DNA of 64,000 nt, from assembly GCF_023016065.1 (NCBI RefSeq), contig NZ_JALKAQ010000004.1:102462-166461 (forward strand), written 5' to 3'. The position numbers and the translations under genes are program-made. The notes below the pieces were generated by a model. That model had not been told where the DNA came from. It saw nothing but the letters and a program-made list of their open reading frames with translations, and did not search any database. Of this stretch, positions 55,029 through 64,000 are shown piece after piece (position 1 is the stretch's first letter; every line of letters starts with the position of its first letter). Origin of the DNA: Marinobacter sp. S0848L (GTDB lineage: Bacteria; Pseudomonadota; Gammaproteobacteria; Pseudomonadales; Oleiphilaceae).

Positions 55029-56414
55029 ATGCCAAGAGCACCGCAAGCTCGCAAAAAAATGTACGTCCTCGATACCAACGTTCTTATCCACGACCCCAAT
55101 GCCCTCCTGAATTTTGAAGAACACGCTGTCATCATTCCGATGACCGTTCTAGAGGAACTCGACAGTCTCAAATCCGGCAAACAAACGGTTGCGGCCGACT
55201 GTCGCCAGGCGATCCGTAACATCGACAAACTGCTCGGTGACGCCAACCCGAAAGACATCGAGAAAGGTGTACCCATTCTGCGCGGCAAAAAAGCCGACCC
55301 ACTGGGCACGCTTGCCATCATCATGAGCACCGAACGCAACGGCAACCATTCGTTGCCCGAGCACCTGAATGACAACAAGATCATCAACACTCTGGCGGCC
55401 CTGCAAGAGCGGCATACGTCCCACGACATCATACTGGTCAGTAAAGACATCAATATGCGCCTGAAAGCGCGGGGCTTCGGGGTTGAAGCTCAGGACTACC
55501 ACAACGACCAGTTGCTGGACGACATCGATTTACTGCCAAAAGGCTACAAAGAGTTCCCCGGCTCCTTCTGGGACAACATCGCCAAGGTGGAAACCGTTCA
55601 GCGCGCCGGCGTTACCGAACACCTGCTCAAACGCGAAGGCGATCTGGCCAAACTCAACATCAACGAATTTGTTATCGATGAGCGAGGATTTATCGGGCAG
55701 GTTGTGGATATCTCCGACGACCAACTGGTGATCAAAGACCTGCTCCACGACGACCTGATGAACGAAGAAGTCTGGGGCTTGATTCCCCGCGACATTTATC
55801 AGGCCATGGCCCTGCACCTGCTGCTGGACCCGGAAATCCATCTGGTGAACCTGACCGGCTCAGCCGGCTCTGGTAAAACCATTCTGGCACTGGCGGCTTG
55901 TATCGAGATGACCGTGGCCAGCAAGCTTTACAAACGCATCATCGCCACCCGATCCACCCAAGGTCTGGATGAGGACATCGGCTTCCTGCCCGGCACCGAA
56001 GCCGAGAAAATGGAGCCTTGGCTGGGCGCTATTGTCGATAACCTGGAAGCGCTGCACGAAGACGACGAAAACATGTCGGCCAGCGTCGATTACATCCTCA
56101 GCAAGGTGCCGCTGCACTTCAAATCCATGAACTACATCCGTGGGCGCAGTTTCCAGCACAGCCTGATCATCATCGATGAATCCCAAAACCTGACACCCCA
56201 TCAAATCAAAACCATCATTACTCGGGCCGGTAACGGCTCGAAAGTGATTTGCCTGGGTAACCTGGCACAGATCGATACGCCCTATTTGAGCCCGTTAAGC
56301 TCCGGTCTGACGTACATGACCGAACGCTTCAAAGGCTTTCAACACGGTGGACACATTCACCTTCAAGGCGTACCCCGATCGGTACTGGCGGAATTCGCTG
56401 AAGCCAACCTCTGA
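55029..56414 (+). CDS. PIN-PhoH family ATPase/ribonuclease
   Basis: 461 residues. N-terminal PIN domain (about 8-140) with acidic residues in YVLDTNVLIHDP and VLEELDSLK, followed by a PhoH ATPase domain with P-loop LTGSAGSGKTILALAA (about residue 278), LIIIDESQNLTPHQIKTI and CLGNLAQIDTPY. This PIN-PhoH fusion (PhoH2-type) has been described as an RNA helicase/ribonuclease. Despite the name, no Pho box was seen upstream. It follows the CBS gene by 21 bases. Confidence 0.93.
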   Translation: MPRAPQARKKMYVLDTNVLIHDPNALLNFEEHAVIIPMTVLEELDSLKSGKQTVAADCRQAIRNIDKLLGDANPKDIEKGVPILRGKKADPLGTLAIIMSTERNGNHSLPEHLNDNKIINTLAALQERHTSHDIILVSKDINMRLKARGFGVEAQDYHNDQLLDDIDLLPKGYKEFPGSFWDNIAKVETVQRAGVTEHLLKREGDLAKLNINEFVIDERGFIGQVVDISDDQLVIKDLLHDDLMNEEVWGLIPRDIYQAMALHLLLDPEIHLVNLTGSAGSGKTILALAACIEMTVASKLYKRIIATRSTQGLDEDIGFLPGTEAEKMEPWLGAIVDNLEALHEDDENMSASVDYILSKVPLHFKSMNYIRGRSFQHSLIIIDESQNLTPHQIKTIITRAGNGSKVICLGNLAQIDTPYLSPLSSGLTYMTERFKGFQHGGHIHLQGVPRSVLAEFAEANL

Positions 56415-56424
56415 TCTGCACGTC

Positions 56425-56456
56425 GAACACAGGGCGGCTCATCCTGCCCTGTGTTC
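56425..56456 (+). terminator. Hairpin after phoH
   Basis: GAACACAGGGC (56425-56435), 10-base loop, GCCCTGTGTTC (56446-56456), starting 10 bases past the phoH stop. The stem is strong and perfect but lacks a T-run, so it may stop transcription weakly or protect the mRNA 3' end. Confidence 0.6.
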
Positions 56457-56552
56457 TGTCCCCTCCTGCCCGCACGCCATGTCTTGACCTAGCCTCAGCC
56501 ACGGGGCAGCATCCCTTAACAACTATTACAACCAGAGCCAACAGGACACTCC

Positions 56553-58166
56553 ATGGCCAAAACTCATTCATCAGACGTGCTGGTCGCCGGTGGCGGCCTG
56601 GCGGGCATCATCACAGCCCTTGAAGCCCTACGAGCAGGTAAAACCGTCACTTTGGTTGATCGCGATACGCCCGAACGCCTCGGTGGGCTTGCCCTGTGGG
56701 CTTTTGGCGGCATGGCCTTGGTGGATACACCGCTGCAAAGACGCCTGAAAATCCCCGACTCCCCCGAAGCCGCTCTGAACGATTGGCTAAGGTTTGGCGA
56801 ACTGGACCCAAACGATGAATGGCCCATGAAGTGGGCCCGCTACTACGTGGAAAACTCCCGCAGTGAAGTGTACGACTGGCTACTGAGCGAAGGCTTGAAG
56901 TTTATGCCTGCCGTGAACTGGGTTGAGCGTGGCCGACTGGCCGATGGCAACACCGTGCCTCGCTACCACATCGTTTGGGGCACCTCGCGCGAGCTCACAC
57001 GAAAAATGATTGAGGCCATGCATCAGGCCAATTCCGGCGGTCGCCTGACCCTGCTGCATCAGCACCGGATTACCGGCCTGGAACACCAAGGCGGAAAAGT
57101 CTCCGGTGCCGTTGCCGTCAACGAACAAGCCGGAGAAGAGGTGCGCTTCAGCGCGCCCGCTGTCGTTCTGGCTATGGGCGGCATTAACGGCAGTCACAAA
57201 GAATGCAGGGCCAACTGGCCGGCAGAACGGCCGCAGCCAGCCACCATGCTCAATGGCGCGCACCCGTATGCGGACGGAAAACTGCATCACTGGGCCGAAG
57301 ACAACTTGGGAGCAAATATTACCCATGCAGGCGAAATGTGGAACTACGCCGCAGGCTTCCCCCACCCTTACCCGCACTTTAAAGGCCACGGGTTATCCAC
57401 CATCCCCTGCAAATCGGCGCTATGGCTGAACCATCGCGGCGAACGCATCGGCCCGGAACCCTTGGTCACCGGCTTCGACACCCACTGGCTATGCCAGCAA
57501 GTGGCCGCCCAGGAAAAACCCTGGACCTGGCACCTGCTGAATCGGCGCATTGCCCTGAAAGAATTCGCCATCTCCGGTGCCGAACACAACGCCCGCATTC
57601 GCGAGAAGCAATTCCCGCTGTTCCTGAAAGAGCTGCTGCTCGGCAATAAACCGCTGGTTACCCAAATGGAACACGAAAGTCCGCACTTTCTGGTGGCCGA
57701 TACCTTGGAAGAGCTGGCCGACAAGATGAACCGGCTGACCTGCTCGGTGGATATCGACCCCGCCACCCTCAAAGCCACCGCCGATGCCTTCGACGCTAAC
57801 TTCCATAAGGGCAATCAGCTCAACAACGATCCACAAATCCGGCTGATCCAGCACGCCCGGCAATGGGGCCCAGACCGGCTTCGAACCTGCAAACCCGCCC
57901 CCTTGCAAAAGCCCGGGGCGGGCCCGTTCATCGCCATCCACATGCAGCTGACCACGCGCAAAAGCCTTGGTGGCCTGCGCACTGATCTTCAAAGCCGCGT
58001 TCTGGATGGCGACGACCAGCCAATCCCCGGTCTTTACTGCGTCGGCGAAGCCGCAGGGTTTGGCGGCGGCGGGGCCAACGGCAAACGCTCTCTCGAAGGA
58101 ACGTTTCTACCGGGCTGCATCATGACAGCCCGAGCCGCGGCCCGCTCCATCTTGGCGGCGGGTTAA
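56553..58166 (+). CDS. FAD-binding dehydrogenase (fumarate reductase/ketosteroid dehydrogenase-like)
   Basis: 537 residues. N-terminal dinucleotide motif VLVAGGGLAGIITALEALRA (about residue 9) and the C-terminal FAD-closing text GLYCVGEAAGFGGGGANGKR place it among fumarate-reductase-like flavoproteins, near 3-ketosteroid-1-dehydrogenases. No signal peptide and no haem motif, so it is cytoplasmic. Substrate unknown; the family usually oxidises or reduces a C-C bond next to a carbonyl. It precedes the ThDP enzyme by 47 bases, likely one operon. Confidence 0.85.
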   Translation: MAKTHSSDVLVAGGGLAGIITALEALRAGKTVTLVDRDTPERLGGLALWAFGGMALVDTPLQRRLKIPDSPEAALNDWLRFGELDPNDEWPMKWARYYVENSRSEVYDWLLSEGLKFMPAVNWVERGRLADGNTVPRYHIVWGTSRELTRKMIEAMHQANSGGRLTLLHQHRITGLEHQGGKVSGAVAVNEQAGEEVRFSAPAVVLAMGGINGSHKECRANWPAERPQPATMLNGAHPYADGKLHHWAEDNLGANITHAGEMWNYAAGFPHPYPHFKGHGLSTIPCKSALWLNHRGERIGPEPLVTGFDTHWLCQQVAAQEKPWTWHLLNRRIALKEFAISGAEHNARIREKQFPLFLKELLLGNKPLVTQMEHESPHFLVADTLEELADKMNRLTCSVDIDPATLKATADAFDANFHKGNQLNNDPQIRLIQHARQWGPDRLRTCKPAPLQKPGAGPFIAIHMQLTTRKSLGGLRTDLQSRVLDGDDQPIPGLYCVGEAAGFGGGGANGKRSLEGTFLPGCIMTARAAARSILAAG

Positions 58167-58213
58167 TTGAGACTTTTACAACACCAATAAGAATATTGAT
58201 CAGGAGAAGTTCG

Positions 58214-59872
58214 ATGCCTAACGGCGCTCAGGCTTTGATGAAAACACTGGTAGATGCCGGAATTGAGGTTTGCTTTAGCAACCCGGGCACCAGCGAAATG
58301 CATTTTGTCGCCGCTTTGGATAATGAGCCCAAAATGCGTGCGGTATTGGCTCTGTTTGAAGGGGTCGCCACCGGCGCCGCCGATGGCTACGCCCGCATGG
58401 CCGACAAGCCCGCAGCCACCCTACTGCACCTGGGCTGCGGTTTGGGGAACGGTTTGGCCAACCTCCACAACGCGCGGAAGGGCAAGGTGCCGGTCGTGAA
58501 CATTGTCGGTGACCACGCCACTTATCACGTTAAGTACAACGCCCAACTGCAATCAGACATCGAAACCGTCGCCCGCAACGTGTCACCCGGGTTCGTTCGC
58601 ACCTCTCAAACCACTGAACAACTGTGCCGGGATGCCGCCGAAGCCGTTGCCGCCGCCAAAGGCCTTCCCGGCCAGGTGGCCACCCTGATTCTGCCTGCGG
58701 ATGTTTCCTGGGGCGAAGGCGGTGTACCTTGTGCCCCCTTGCCGGAGCCTGAACTGCTTGGTGCTGACGATGCCACGGTGCAAACGATTGTCGAAGCCAT
58801 CCGCAGCGGTAAAAAAACGGCCCTTCTACTCGGCGGCCGGGCACTCCGGGAGCCCAGCCTGATGGCCGCAGCCCGCATTGCCGCCCACAGCGGTGTAAAA
58901 CTGTTCGCGGAAACCTTCCCGACCCGTATTGAACGGGGCGTCGGCCTGCCGCCGGTCGAACGGATCGCCTATCTGGCGGAATTGGCCACCCTGCAATTAT
59001 CCGAATATGACAACCTGATTGTGGTGGATGCCAAGCCCCCGGTCTCGTTCTTCGCCTACCCCGGCAAAGCCAGTGATCTGGTACCGGAGCACTGCACGCT
59101 TCATACCCTATCCACGCCCGAGCAGGATGCACTCACCAGCCTGAACAAACTGGCGGATACGCTGGGAGCCAGCAAGGCAGAGCCAGAACTGCAGCAGCCC
59201 GCCCGGCCGTCACGCCCTCGCGGCAAACTGACCGCGGAGAAAGTCTGTAAGGCACTGGGCCACATGATGCCCGAAAACAGCATCATCGTGGATGAGGCAA
59301 TCACCTCCGGCTTGATGCTAAACGCCATGACCGCAGGCGCGCCCCGGCACGACATCATCACCCTTACCGGTGGGGCTATCGGTCAGGGCTTGCCCAGTGC
59401 AACCGGTGCTGCCATTGCGTGCCCGGACCGTCCCGTGTACGCGCTGATCGGCGACGGCACCGCTATGTATACCATTCAAGCTTTGTGGACCATGGCGCGC
59501 GAGCAGCTCAACGTGACCTCGATCATCTTCAACAACGCCTCCTATTCGATTCTGAATGTCGAGTTGGAGCGGGTGGGTGCCGAAGAGGCGGGTGACAAGG
59601 CCAAGTCTCAGCTGGACATCAGCGGCCCGGTGACGCACTTTGCCCAGTTAGCCCAAAGCATGGGTGTTCACGGCATTCGGGTACACACCACCGAAGAGCT
59701 GTTGAAAGCCATGGAATACGCCCAAAACAACCCCGGCCCGCACCTGATCGAAGCGATTGTGCCGGAGTCCCTGAACGGCGTTAAACGGAAGGTATTACCG
59801 TGGCTGCTGCGCTCGCTGCCAAGCTTGCCACGGCCAGTGACCAAGGCGCTCAAAAAGAAAATCGCGCCCTAA
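58214..59872 (+). CDS. ThDP-dependent decarboxylase-like enzyme (often called acetolactate synthase large subunit)
   Basis: 552 residues with the three domains of ThDP enzymes. Cofactor Glu in LALFEGVATGAADGYARM (about residue 48) and the ThDP motif GDGTAMYTIQALW ending FNN (about 412-440). Active-site text resembles benzoylformate decarboxylase more than acetolactate synthase: FSNPGTSEMHF, and a His in LLHLGCGLGNG where acetolactate synthases have GPG; the second decarboxylase His (after FPTR) is replaced by Ile. No regulatory small subunit gene is adjacent. ATG at 58214 has GGAGAAG 7 bases upstream; the frame is open to 58196. Confidence 0.82.
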   Translation: MPNGAQALMKTLVDAGIEVCFSNPGTSEMHFVAALDNEPKMRAVLALFEGVATGAADGYARMADKPAATLLHLGCGLGNGLANLHNARKGKVPVVNIVGDHATYHVKYNAQLQSDIETVARNVSPGFVRTSQTTEQLCRDAAEAVAAAKGLPGQVATLILPADVSWGEGGVPCAPLPEPELLGADDATVQTIVEAIRSGKKTALLLGGRALREPSLMAAARIAAHSGVKLFAETFPTRIERGVGLPPVERIAYLAELATLQLSEYDNLIVVDAKPPVSFFAYPGKASDLVPEHCTLHTLSTPEQDALTSLNKLADTLGASKAEPELQQPARPSRPRGKLTAEKVCKALGHMMPENSIIVDEAITSGLMLNAMTAGAPRHDIITLTGGAIGQGLPSATGAAIACPDRPVYALIGDGTAMYTIQALWTMAREQLNVTSIIFNNASYSILNVELERVGAEEAGDKAKSQLDISGPVTHFAQLAQSMGVHGIRVHTTEELLKAMEYAQNNPGPHLIEAIVPESLNGVKRKVLPWLLRSLPSLPRPVTKALKKKIAP

Positions 59873-59891
59873 ACCGTCACTGTCATGAAGT

Positions 59892-59916
59892 CAGTGCGGG
59901 TGACATTCCCGCACTG
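59892..59916. terminator. Hairpin between the convergent ThDP and dctD genes
   Basis: CAGTGCGGG (59892-59900), 7-base loop, CCCGCACTG (59908-59916), filling the 46-base convergent gap. No T-run on either side; may serve as a weak bidirectional terminator. Confidence 0.5.
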
Positions 59917-59918
59917 GC

Positions 59919-61271
59919 TCAGTCTTTGAACTCAGCCTTATCCAGACCGTGTTTTTTCATCTTGTCGTACAGTGTCTTACGGGCAATACCAAGCGCCACC
60001 ATGGTGTCTTTAATACTGCCCTCACACGCATTGAGCGCACTCACAATGGCCGCCCGCTCAAACCCGTCCATCATTTCAGACAGGGTTTGCCTACCCGCTA
60101 AATGCCGGGTGTCGGCGCTGTCGCTATCCTCTAACGCGGCAGGCCCTAGCAGCACGTAACGCTCTGCCAGATTTCGTAGTTCCCGAACGTTGCCGGGCCA
60201 GGAATGCTGCATCAAGCGCGCAGCCTGTCGCGCGTCCAGCGGCACACTCTCCCGGTCGTAACGGGCGGCGGCAATCAACGCAAAATGGTGGAACAATACG
60301 GGTATGTCGTCTTTTCGCTCCCGCAGCGGCGGAATATCCACTTTCACCACGTTCAGGCGGTAATATAGGTCAGGCCGAAACTCACCAGCATCGCACAGTT
60401 TTTTCAGATCGGCTTTGGTGGCTGCAATGATGCGAACATCCACATCCAGCACCTGGTTGCTGCCCAGGCGCTCGACCTTCTGTTCTTCCAATACGCGCAG
60501 CAGTTTGACCTGCAGGGGCATAGGCATGCTTTCCACTTCATCCAGAAACAGCGTGCCTTGATGCGCATACTCCACCTTGCCGATACGGCGCTTATCCGCC
60601 CCGGTAAAAGCCCCCACTTCGTGACCGAACAGTTCACTCTCGATCAGATTTTCCGGCACGGCACCGCAGTTGATCGCAACGAAATTGTGAGCACTGCGTG
60701 GGCTACTCTCGTGAATGTAGCGCGCCAGTGCATCTTTCCCCGAGCCAGTCTCACCGTGCAGCAAAATGTTCGCGGAAATATCAATAATCGGCTCAACCGT
60801 TGCCATCACCCGCTGCATGGTTGGGGAGTCACCCAAAATTCTGGGCCCTGGCTTGGCCAGTTGCCGCAACTGCGCCTTCAAGCGGCGGTTTTCCAGCGCC
60901 AGATGGCGTTTTTCCAGCGCGTGCTTGAGAAGCTCGATCAGTTCCTCGTGATCAAACGGTTTCTCGATGAAATCATAGGCACCCTGCTGCATGGCCGACA
61001 CCGCCGTACTGATATCGCCCTGCCCCGTCAGTAGGATAACGGGGATGTCCTCATCGATGGTTCGCACCGCCTGTAACAACTCCAGACCGTTCATGCCCGG
61101 CATGTTGTAGTCACTCAACACGATGCCTTGGTATTCCGGCCCCACGCTTTTGAGCGCTGACTCACCATCCGAAAAACAAGCCACCGGCAGATCTTCCAGC
61201 GCCAGCGTCTGCTCCATCACCATCCGAATATCGGGATCATCATCCACAAAGATCACTACCGGTGCGGTCAT
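59919..61271 (-). CDS. dctD: DctD-like sigma-54-dependent response regulator
   Basis: 450 residues. Receiver (phosphoacceptor Asp in GIVLSDYNMPGMNG, about residue 54), AAA+ domain with Walker A GETGSGKDALARYIH, sigma-54 contact loop GAFTGA and Walker B TLFLDEVESM, and a C-terminal Fis-type helix-turn-helix (IKDTMVALGIARKTLYDKMK). Activates sigma-54 promoters in response to DctB; targets are typically C4-dicarboxylate TRAP or Dct transporters. ATGA overlap with dctB. Confidence 0.93.
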   Translation of the reverse strand: MTAPVVIFVDDDPDIRMVMEQTLALEDLPVACFSDGESALKSVGPEYQGIVLSDYNMPGMNGLELLQAVRTIDEDIPVILLTGQGDISTAVSAMQQGAYDFIEKPFDHEELIELLKHALEKRHLALENRRLKAQLRQLAKPGPRILGDSPTMQRVMATVEPIIDISANILLHGETGSGKDALARYIHESSPRSAHNFVAINCGAVPENLIESELFGHEVGAFTGADKRRIGKVEYAHQGTLFLDEVESMPMPLQVKLLRVLEEQKVERLGSNQVLDVDVRIIAATKADLKKLCDAGEFRPDLYYRLNVVKVDIPPLRERKDDIPVLFHHFALIAAARYDRESVPLDARQAARLMQHSWPGNVRELRNLAERYVLLGPAALEDSDSADTRHLAGRQTLSEMMDGFERAAIVSALNACEGSIKDTMVALGIARKTLYDKMKKHGLDKAEFKD

Positions 61272-63082
61272 TCTTCTGCCCTACGCTGTTTCAGTTTCAG
61301 AACAAACTCGGCACCCGGGCCGTCTGGCCGGTTATGGCCAGACAAGCTGCCACCGAGAGACTCTACAATCTGCTTGGAAATCGATAACCCTAAACCCAAA
61401 CCTTGCTTGACTGAGCGGGTGGTGAAGAACGGCTCGAACACCTGTTCCGTGTTGCGGGGCAAGCCGTGGCCGTTGTCCCGTACCACGCACAGCCAGTAGT
61501 CGCCCTCTTCTGCGATCTCCACCTGAATTTCTGGCTCGTCCTGCTCTTCAACGGCCTGAACGGCATTGGCCATCAGGTTCACCATCACCTGCTCAACCCG
61601 TATCAGATCACCATGGCACATCGTGGGCGCTTCGGGCCGCAGCCAGCGGATATTGATACCGTCACTGCTGCTCTGCGCAGTAATAATCTTCAAGGCGGCG
61701 TCTACCGGTAGCCGCAAATCCACCAGTGAGGGCGGCCCTTCAGACTTGCGGGCAAACACCTTGAACTGGCGAATCAGCTCCGCCATTTTGTCGCACAGGG
61801 TCACGATTTCCTGCAGGTTGGCGTCCACCATGTCACCCGCACCGCGCTCAAGAAATTTGCGACTGTTGCGAGCGTACGCCTGAATCGCTGTTAGCGGTTG
61901 GTTGATCTCATGGTTAAGGCCTGCAGACATTTGCCCAAGCACCGCCAGCTTGGCCGCCTGGATCAGTTCCTGCTGGGTTTCTCGCAGCTCCGTTTGGGCG
62001 CGCTCCCGCTCCTGGATTTCCGCCAGCAATTGATCGTTGGAACGTTTCAGATCCACTGTGCGCTGGGCCACTCTGCGCTCCAGTTGCTCGCCCCGGGCCG
62101 CCAGTTCACGCTCCCGTCGTTGCCGTTCGCGCAAATACAGCCAGGTCAGGAAGCCGGCCAGAAAGATCGCGCCGCCGCCCACCAGAAACCCAATCCGGTT
62201 CCAAAATACCGAACGCGTGTCTGCAATCACCACCAGCCGCCAATCCAACCGCGGCAACCCGGCATCCAACGCAAGATAGCTCTGCTCCGAGTTGCCGTCT
62301 TTTATTCGCATACGAGTTGCCTGCTCGGACAACACCCACGGGCCATCCTGCAAACGGAAATCGACCGGCTTCAGATCCCGCTGGGGATAGCGTTGACGTA
62401 TTTTTGGGTTGCCGGCGGCATCGCCTGTCGGTGAAAAATCCCGGTACAACCACTTCCGGTTACTGGCCAGAAAGCTGATACCGTCGCCATCCAACACCAC
62501 CATTTCGGCTTGGTGTTTAATGTCCGGGCGTTGCCAGTGGGATTCCAGCTCATGCACCAACACCTTGACGGCAACCACACCTAACACCTCACCCCGTTGA
62601 CTCCGCACCGGGTGGGAAAAGTAGAGGCCGCGCTCCAGCGACATAGTCCCCAACGCAAAGTACACCACCGACCCGCCGGTGTTCAGAGCATCGTAAAAGT
62701 AAGGCCGGTAAGAATAGTTGCTCCCCACAAAGCTGTCGGGCTGGCCAAAGTTGTTGGCGGCAATCGCAAGACCGGTCAAATCCATCAGGTAGATGTCGGA
62801 GCCGCCCACGATTGTCGCCATGCGCTGCATTTGCTCATTGGCTTTGAGCAAGGTGACAGGATCATCAGGGCGCTTGAGGGCTTCTGCCAATAAAGGATGT
62901 TCCGCAATCAACTCGGGAACGGGGATATAACGGTTCAGTTCGTTGGCAACCAACTGCCGGTAGCGGAAGGCTTCCTGAACACTGTCGCTCTCAAGCTGAC
63001 GGTATCCAAACCAACCGCCGAGCACCCAAGACAACAACAGGGTGGCAGTCAGAACGACAACAACACTGATCCGATAAAGCAT
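61268..63082 (-). CDS. dctB: DctB-like sensor histidine kinase
   Basis: About 604 residues. N-terminal membrane segment (ISVVVVLTATLLLSWVLGG), a double-PDC/dCache periplasmic sensor (about 25-275), second membrane segment (GFLVGGGAIFLAGFLTWLYL), coiled coil, HisKA with GLNHEINQPLTAIQAYARNS, ATPase with NLMANAVQA and DNGHGLP. Members sense C4-dicarboxylates, though ligand cannot be inferred here. The frame continues to 63202; the start at 63082 (MLYRISVVV) gives the family layout, 63172 is an alternative. Lies 94 bases after the TRAP permease gene. Confidence 0.9.
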   Translation of the reverse strand: MLYRISVVVVLTATLLLSWVLGGWFGYRQLESDSVQEAFRYRQLVANELNRYIPVPELIAEHPLLAEALKRPDDPVTLLKANEQMQRMATIVGGSDIYLMDLTGLAIAANNFGQPDSFVGSNYSYRPYFYDALNTGGSVVYFALGTMSLERGLYFSHPVRSQRGEVLGVVAVKVLVHELESHWQRPDIKHQAEMVVLDGDGISFLASNRKWLYRDFSPTGDAAGNPKIRQRYPQRDLKPVDFRLQDGPWVLSEQATRMRIKDGNSEQSYLALDAGLPRLDWRLVVIADTRSVFWNRIGFLVGGGAIFLAGFLTWLYLRERQRRERELAARGEQLERRVAQRTVDLKRSNDQLLAEIQERERAQTELRETQQELIQAAKLAVLGQMSAGLNHEINQPLTAIQAYARNSRKFLERGAGDMVDANLQEIVTLCDKMAELIRQFKVFARKSEGPPSLVDLRLPVDAALKIITAQSSSDGINIRWLRPEAPTMCHGDLIRVEQVMVNLMANAVQAVEEQDEPEIQVEIAEEGDYWLCVVRDNGHGLPRNTEQVFEPFFTTRSVKQGLGLGLSISKQIVESLGGSLSGHNRPDGPGAEFVLKLKQRRAEE

Positions 63083-63176
63083 GGGGTCGGGTTCCGGAAA
63101 AGCCTCTAGACTAACGTCCGGAACCCGGCAGGACAACCGGCTGCCCTGCCCGTTGTCCTGCTCTGACTTCATCACG

Positions 63177-64000
63177 TCAGGCCGCGGCCAGTCCTGGCGC
63201 ACGCTTGCGCTGAATCAGGTAGGCAATCACTGCCAACCCGATACCCGCCAAGTCGGTCCACATACCGCCTTCGATGGTCAGCAAAGCGGCCGCAATCAGC
63301 AGCAAGCGCACCAAAACCGGGGCCGCAGATTTGGCGAACCAGCCCAGCACACCGGCGGACAACAGGTACACACCAAACACTGCGGTAATCAAGGCCCGGG
63401 CAATCTCAACCCATTCGGCTTCCATCAACAAGGCACCGTTGTAGAAGAACATGAACGGCACGATGAACGCAGCAATACCAATCCGGAACGAAGCCACCGA
63501 AGTTGACATGGCATTGGCACCGGAAATGCCCGCTGCCGCATAAGAAGCCAGCGCTACCGGTGGTGTGATTGCAGACACAACCGCGAAGTAGAACACGAAG
63601 AAGTGTGCCGTCAGCGGCTCAATACCCAACTGCACCAAGCCTGGTGCCACCACCGAAGCAGCTACCGCATAGGCAGCCGTGGTCGGCATACCCATACCCA
63701 GAAGGATGGAGATGAACATCGCGAACACCAGCGCCAACAAGTTACTGTGAGCCGCCACATCCAGCAACAACACCGAGAAGCGCGCGCCCACACCGGTCAG
63801 CGAGATAACACCCACAATAATACCGGCGGCCGCACACACCACAATGATCTGGATCGACATATAAGCTGCGATTTCAAAAGCCCGTAAAATTGAACGGATG
63901 CCCATTTTATTGGGTGAAATCCAGCTCACAACCGCGGCCGAAACCGTTGCCAAAGTACCGGCACGAATCACCGAATATCCTTGGAACAACGCCACAATCA
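63177..64000 (-). CDS. Fused TRAP transporter permease (TAXI type), 3' part only
   Basis: At least 272 residues, open to the right edge, so the N-terminal part is outside. The visible region is the large-subunit (12TM, DctM-like) domain: LGMGMPTTAAYAVAASVVAPG and FYFAVVSAITPPVALASYAAAG are diagnostic, and the tail (about last 90 residues) matches the extra C-terminal membrane region of 4TM/12TM fused permeases. These work with TAXI-type periplasmic binding proteins. Co-directional with dctB-dctD, suggesting that the kinase pair controls this uptake system. Confidence 0.88.
   Translation of the reverse strand, partial: IVALFQGYSVIRAGTLATVSAAVVSWISPNKMGIRSILRAFEIAAYMSIQIIVVCAAAGIIVGVISLTGVGARFSVLLLDVAAHSNLLALVFAMFISILLGMGMPTTAAYAVAASVVAPGLVQLGIEPLTAHFFVFYFAVVSAITPPVALASYAAAGISGANAMSTSVASFRIGIAAFIVPFMFFYNGALLMEAEWVEIARALITAVFGVYLLSAGVLGWFAKSAAPVLVRLLLIAAALLTIEGGMWTDLAGIGLAVIAYLIQRKRAPGLAAA

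Noticed and set aside
55029..56414. PhoH as a member of the putative Pho regulon
   Set aside because: No 11-base TGTCA repeats are present upstream of it or of the CBS gene; the family name alone is not evidence.
1..64000. CRISPR arrays, defence islands, prophage, insertion sequences, tRNA genes
   Set aside because: Looked for repeats with regular spacers, transposase or integrase motifs, cloverleaf-like intergenic sequence and composition shifts; none found. The window is conserved chromosomal backbone.

Overview
This 64 kb window is ordinary, densely packed chromosome of a free-living gammaproteobacterium. Gene content and order match Pseudomonas-type genomes closely: rpoE-mucA-mucB-rseC-mucD followed by lepA-lepB-DUF4845-rnc-era-recO-pdxJ; prfB/recJ/thrC/hom/dsbC/xerD; rplS-trmD-rimM-rpsP/ffh. 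Protein sequences, marine-type transport (fused TRAP permease) and codon use suggest Marinobacter or a close marine relative; this genus call is inference. No tRNA, rRNA, insertion sequence, prophage, CRISPR array or integron was seen, and no gene-free stretch exceeds about 250 bases.

Layout. 1-9.4 kb: the 3' end of a GacS/BarA-type hybrid kinase (HPt domain), then the reverse-strand lepA-to-pdxJ operon, preceded by a large CHASE-PAS-GGDEF-EAL gene inserted between lepA and mucD. 9.4-13.9 kb: envelope-stress (AlgU/RpoE) operon with its anti-sigma factors and the MucD protease, with a good sigma-E-type promoter in front. 13.9-18.2 kb (+): nadB, sdhE-ygfX, ygfZ, an HDOD gene. 18.2-31.8 kb (-): ung, lysS, prfB (with its programmed +1 frameshift), recJ, thrC, hom, dsbC, xerD, the rpsP ribosomal operon and ffh. 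31.9-39.7 kb (mostly +): ypjD, a CorB-like CBS protein, a DUF1631 protein, a TonB-like protein, grxD (-), argF, an orphan FbpC-like ATPase. 39.9-47 kb (-): RstB/RstA two-component system, SlyD-like FKBP, acetyl-CoA hydrolase/transferase family protein, a small secreted protein, an aldo/keto reductase. 47-50 kb: glycosyltransferase + PAP2 phosphatase pair, dinB. 50-52.5 kb (+): DUF1244, HopJ-like gene, minC-minD-minE. 52.5-56.4 kb: DUF2804, START-domain protein, CBS protein, PIN-PhoH. 56.5-64 kb: FAD dehydrogenase and ThDP enzyme convergent with dctD-dctB and a fused TRAP permease that runs off the right edge.

The most interesting signals are regulatory. (1) Upstream of the glycosyltransferase/PAP2 pair there are 11-nt-spaced repeats ending in TGTCGC and TGTCAT, exactly 10 nt before a -10-like hexamer: the layout of a PhoB-dependent promoter. 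With a lipid-phosphate phosphatase as second gene this suggests phosphate-starvation replacement of phospholipid by glycolipid. (2) A perfect-consensus LexA box lies between dinB and the DUF1244-HopJ-minCDE cluster. (3) A sigma-E-type promoter precedes algU. (4) The minE terminator lies inside the coding end of the convergent gene. (5) The ThDP enzyme usually called acetolactate synthase has a benzoylformate-decarboxylase-like active-site pattern and sits beside an FAD dehydrogenase and a DctBD-TRAP uptake locus. All functional statements rest on sequence reading alone; no searches were run.
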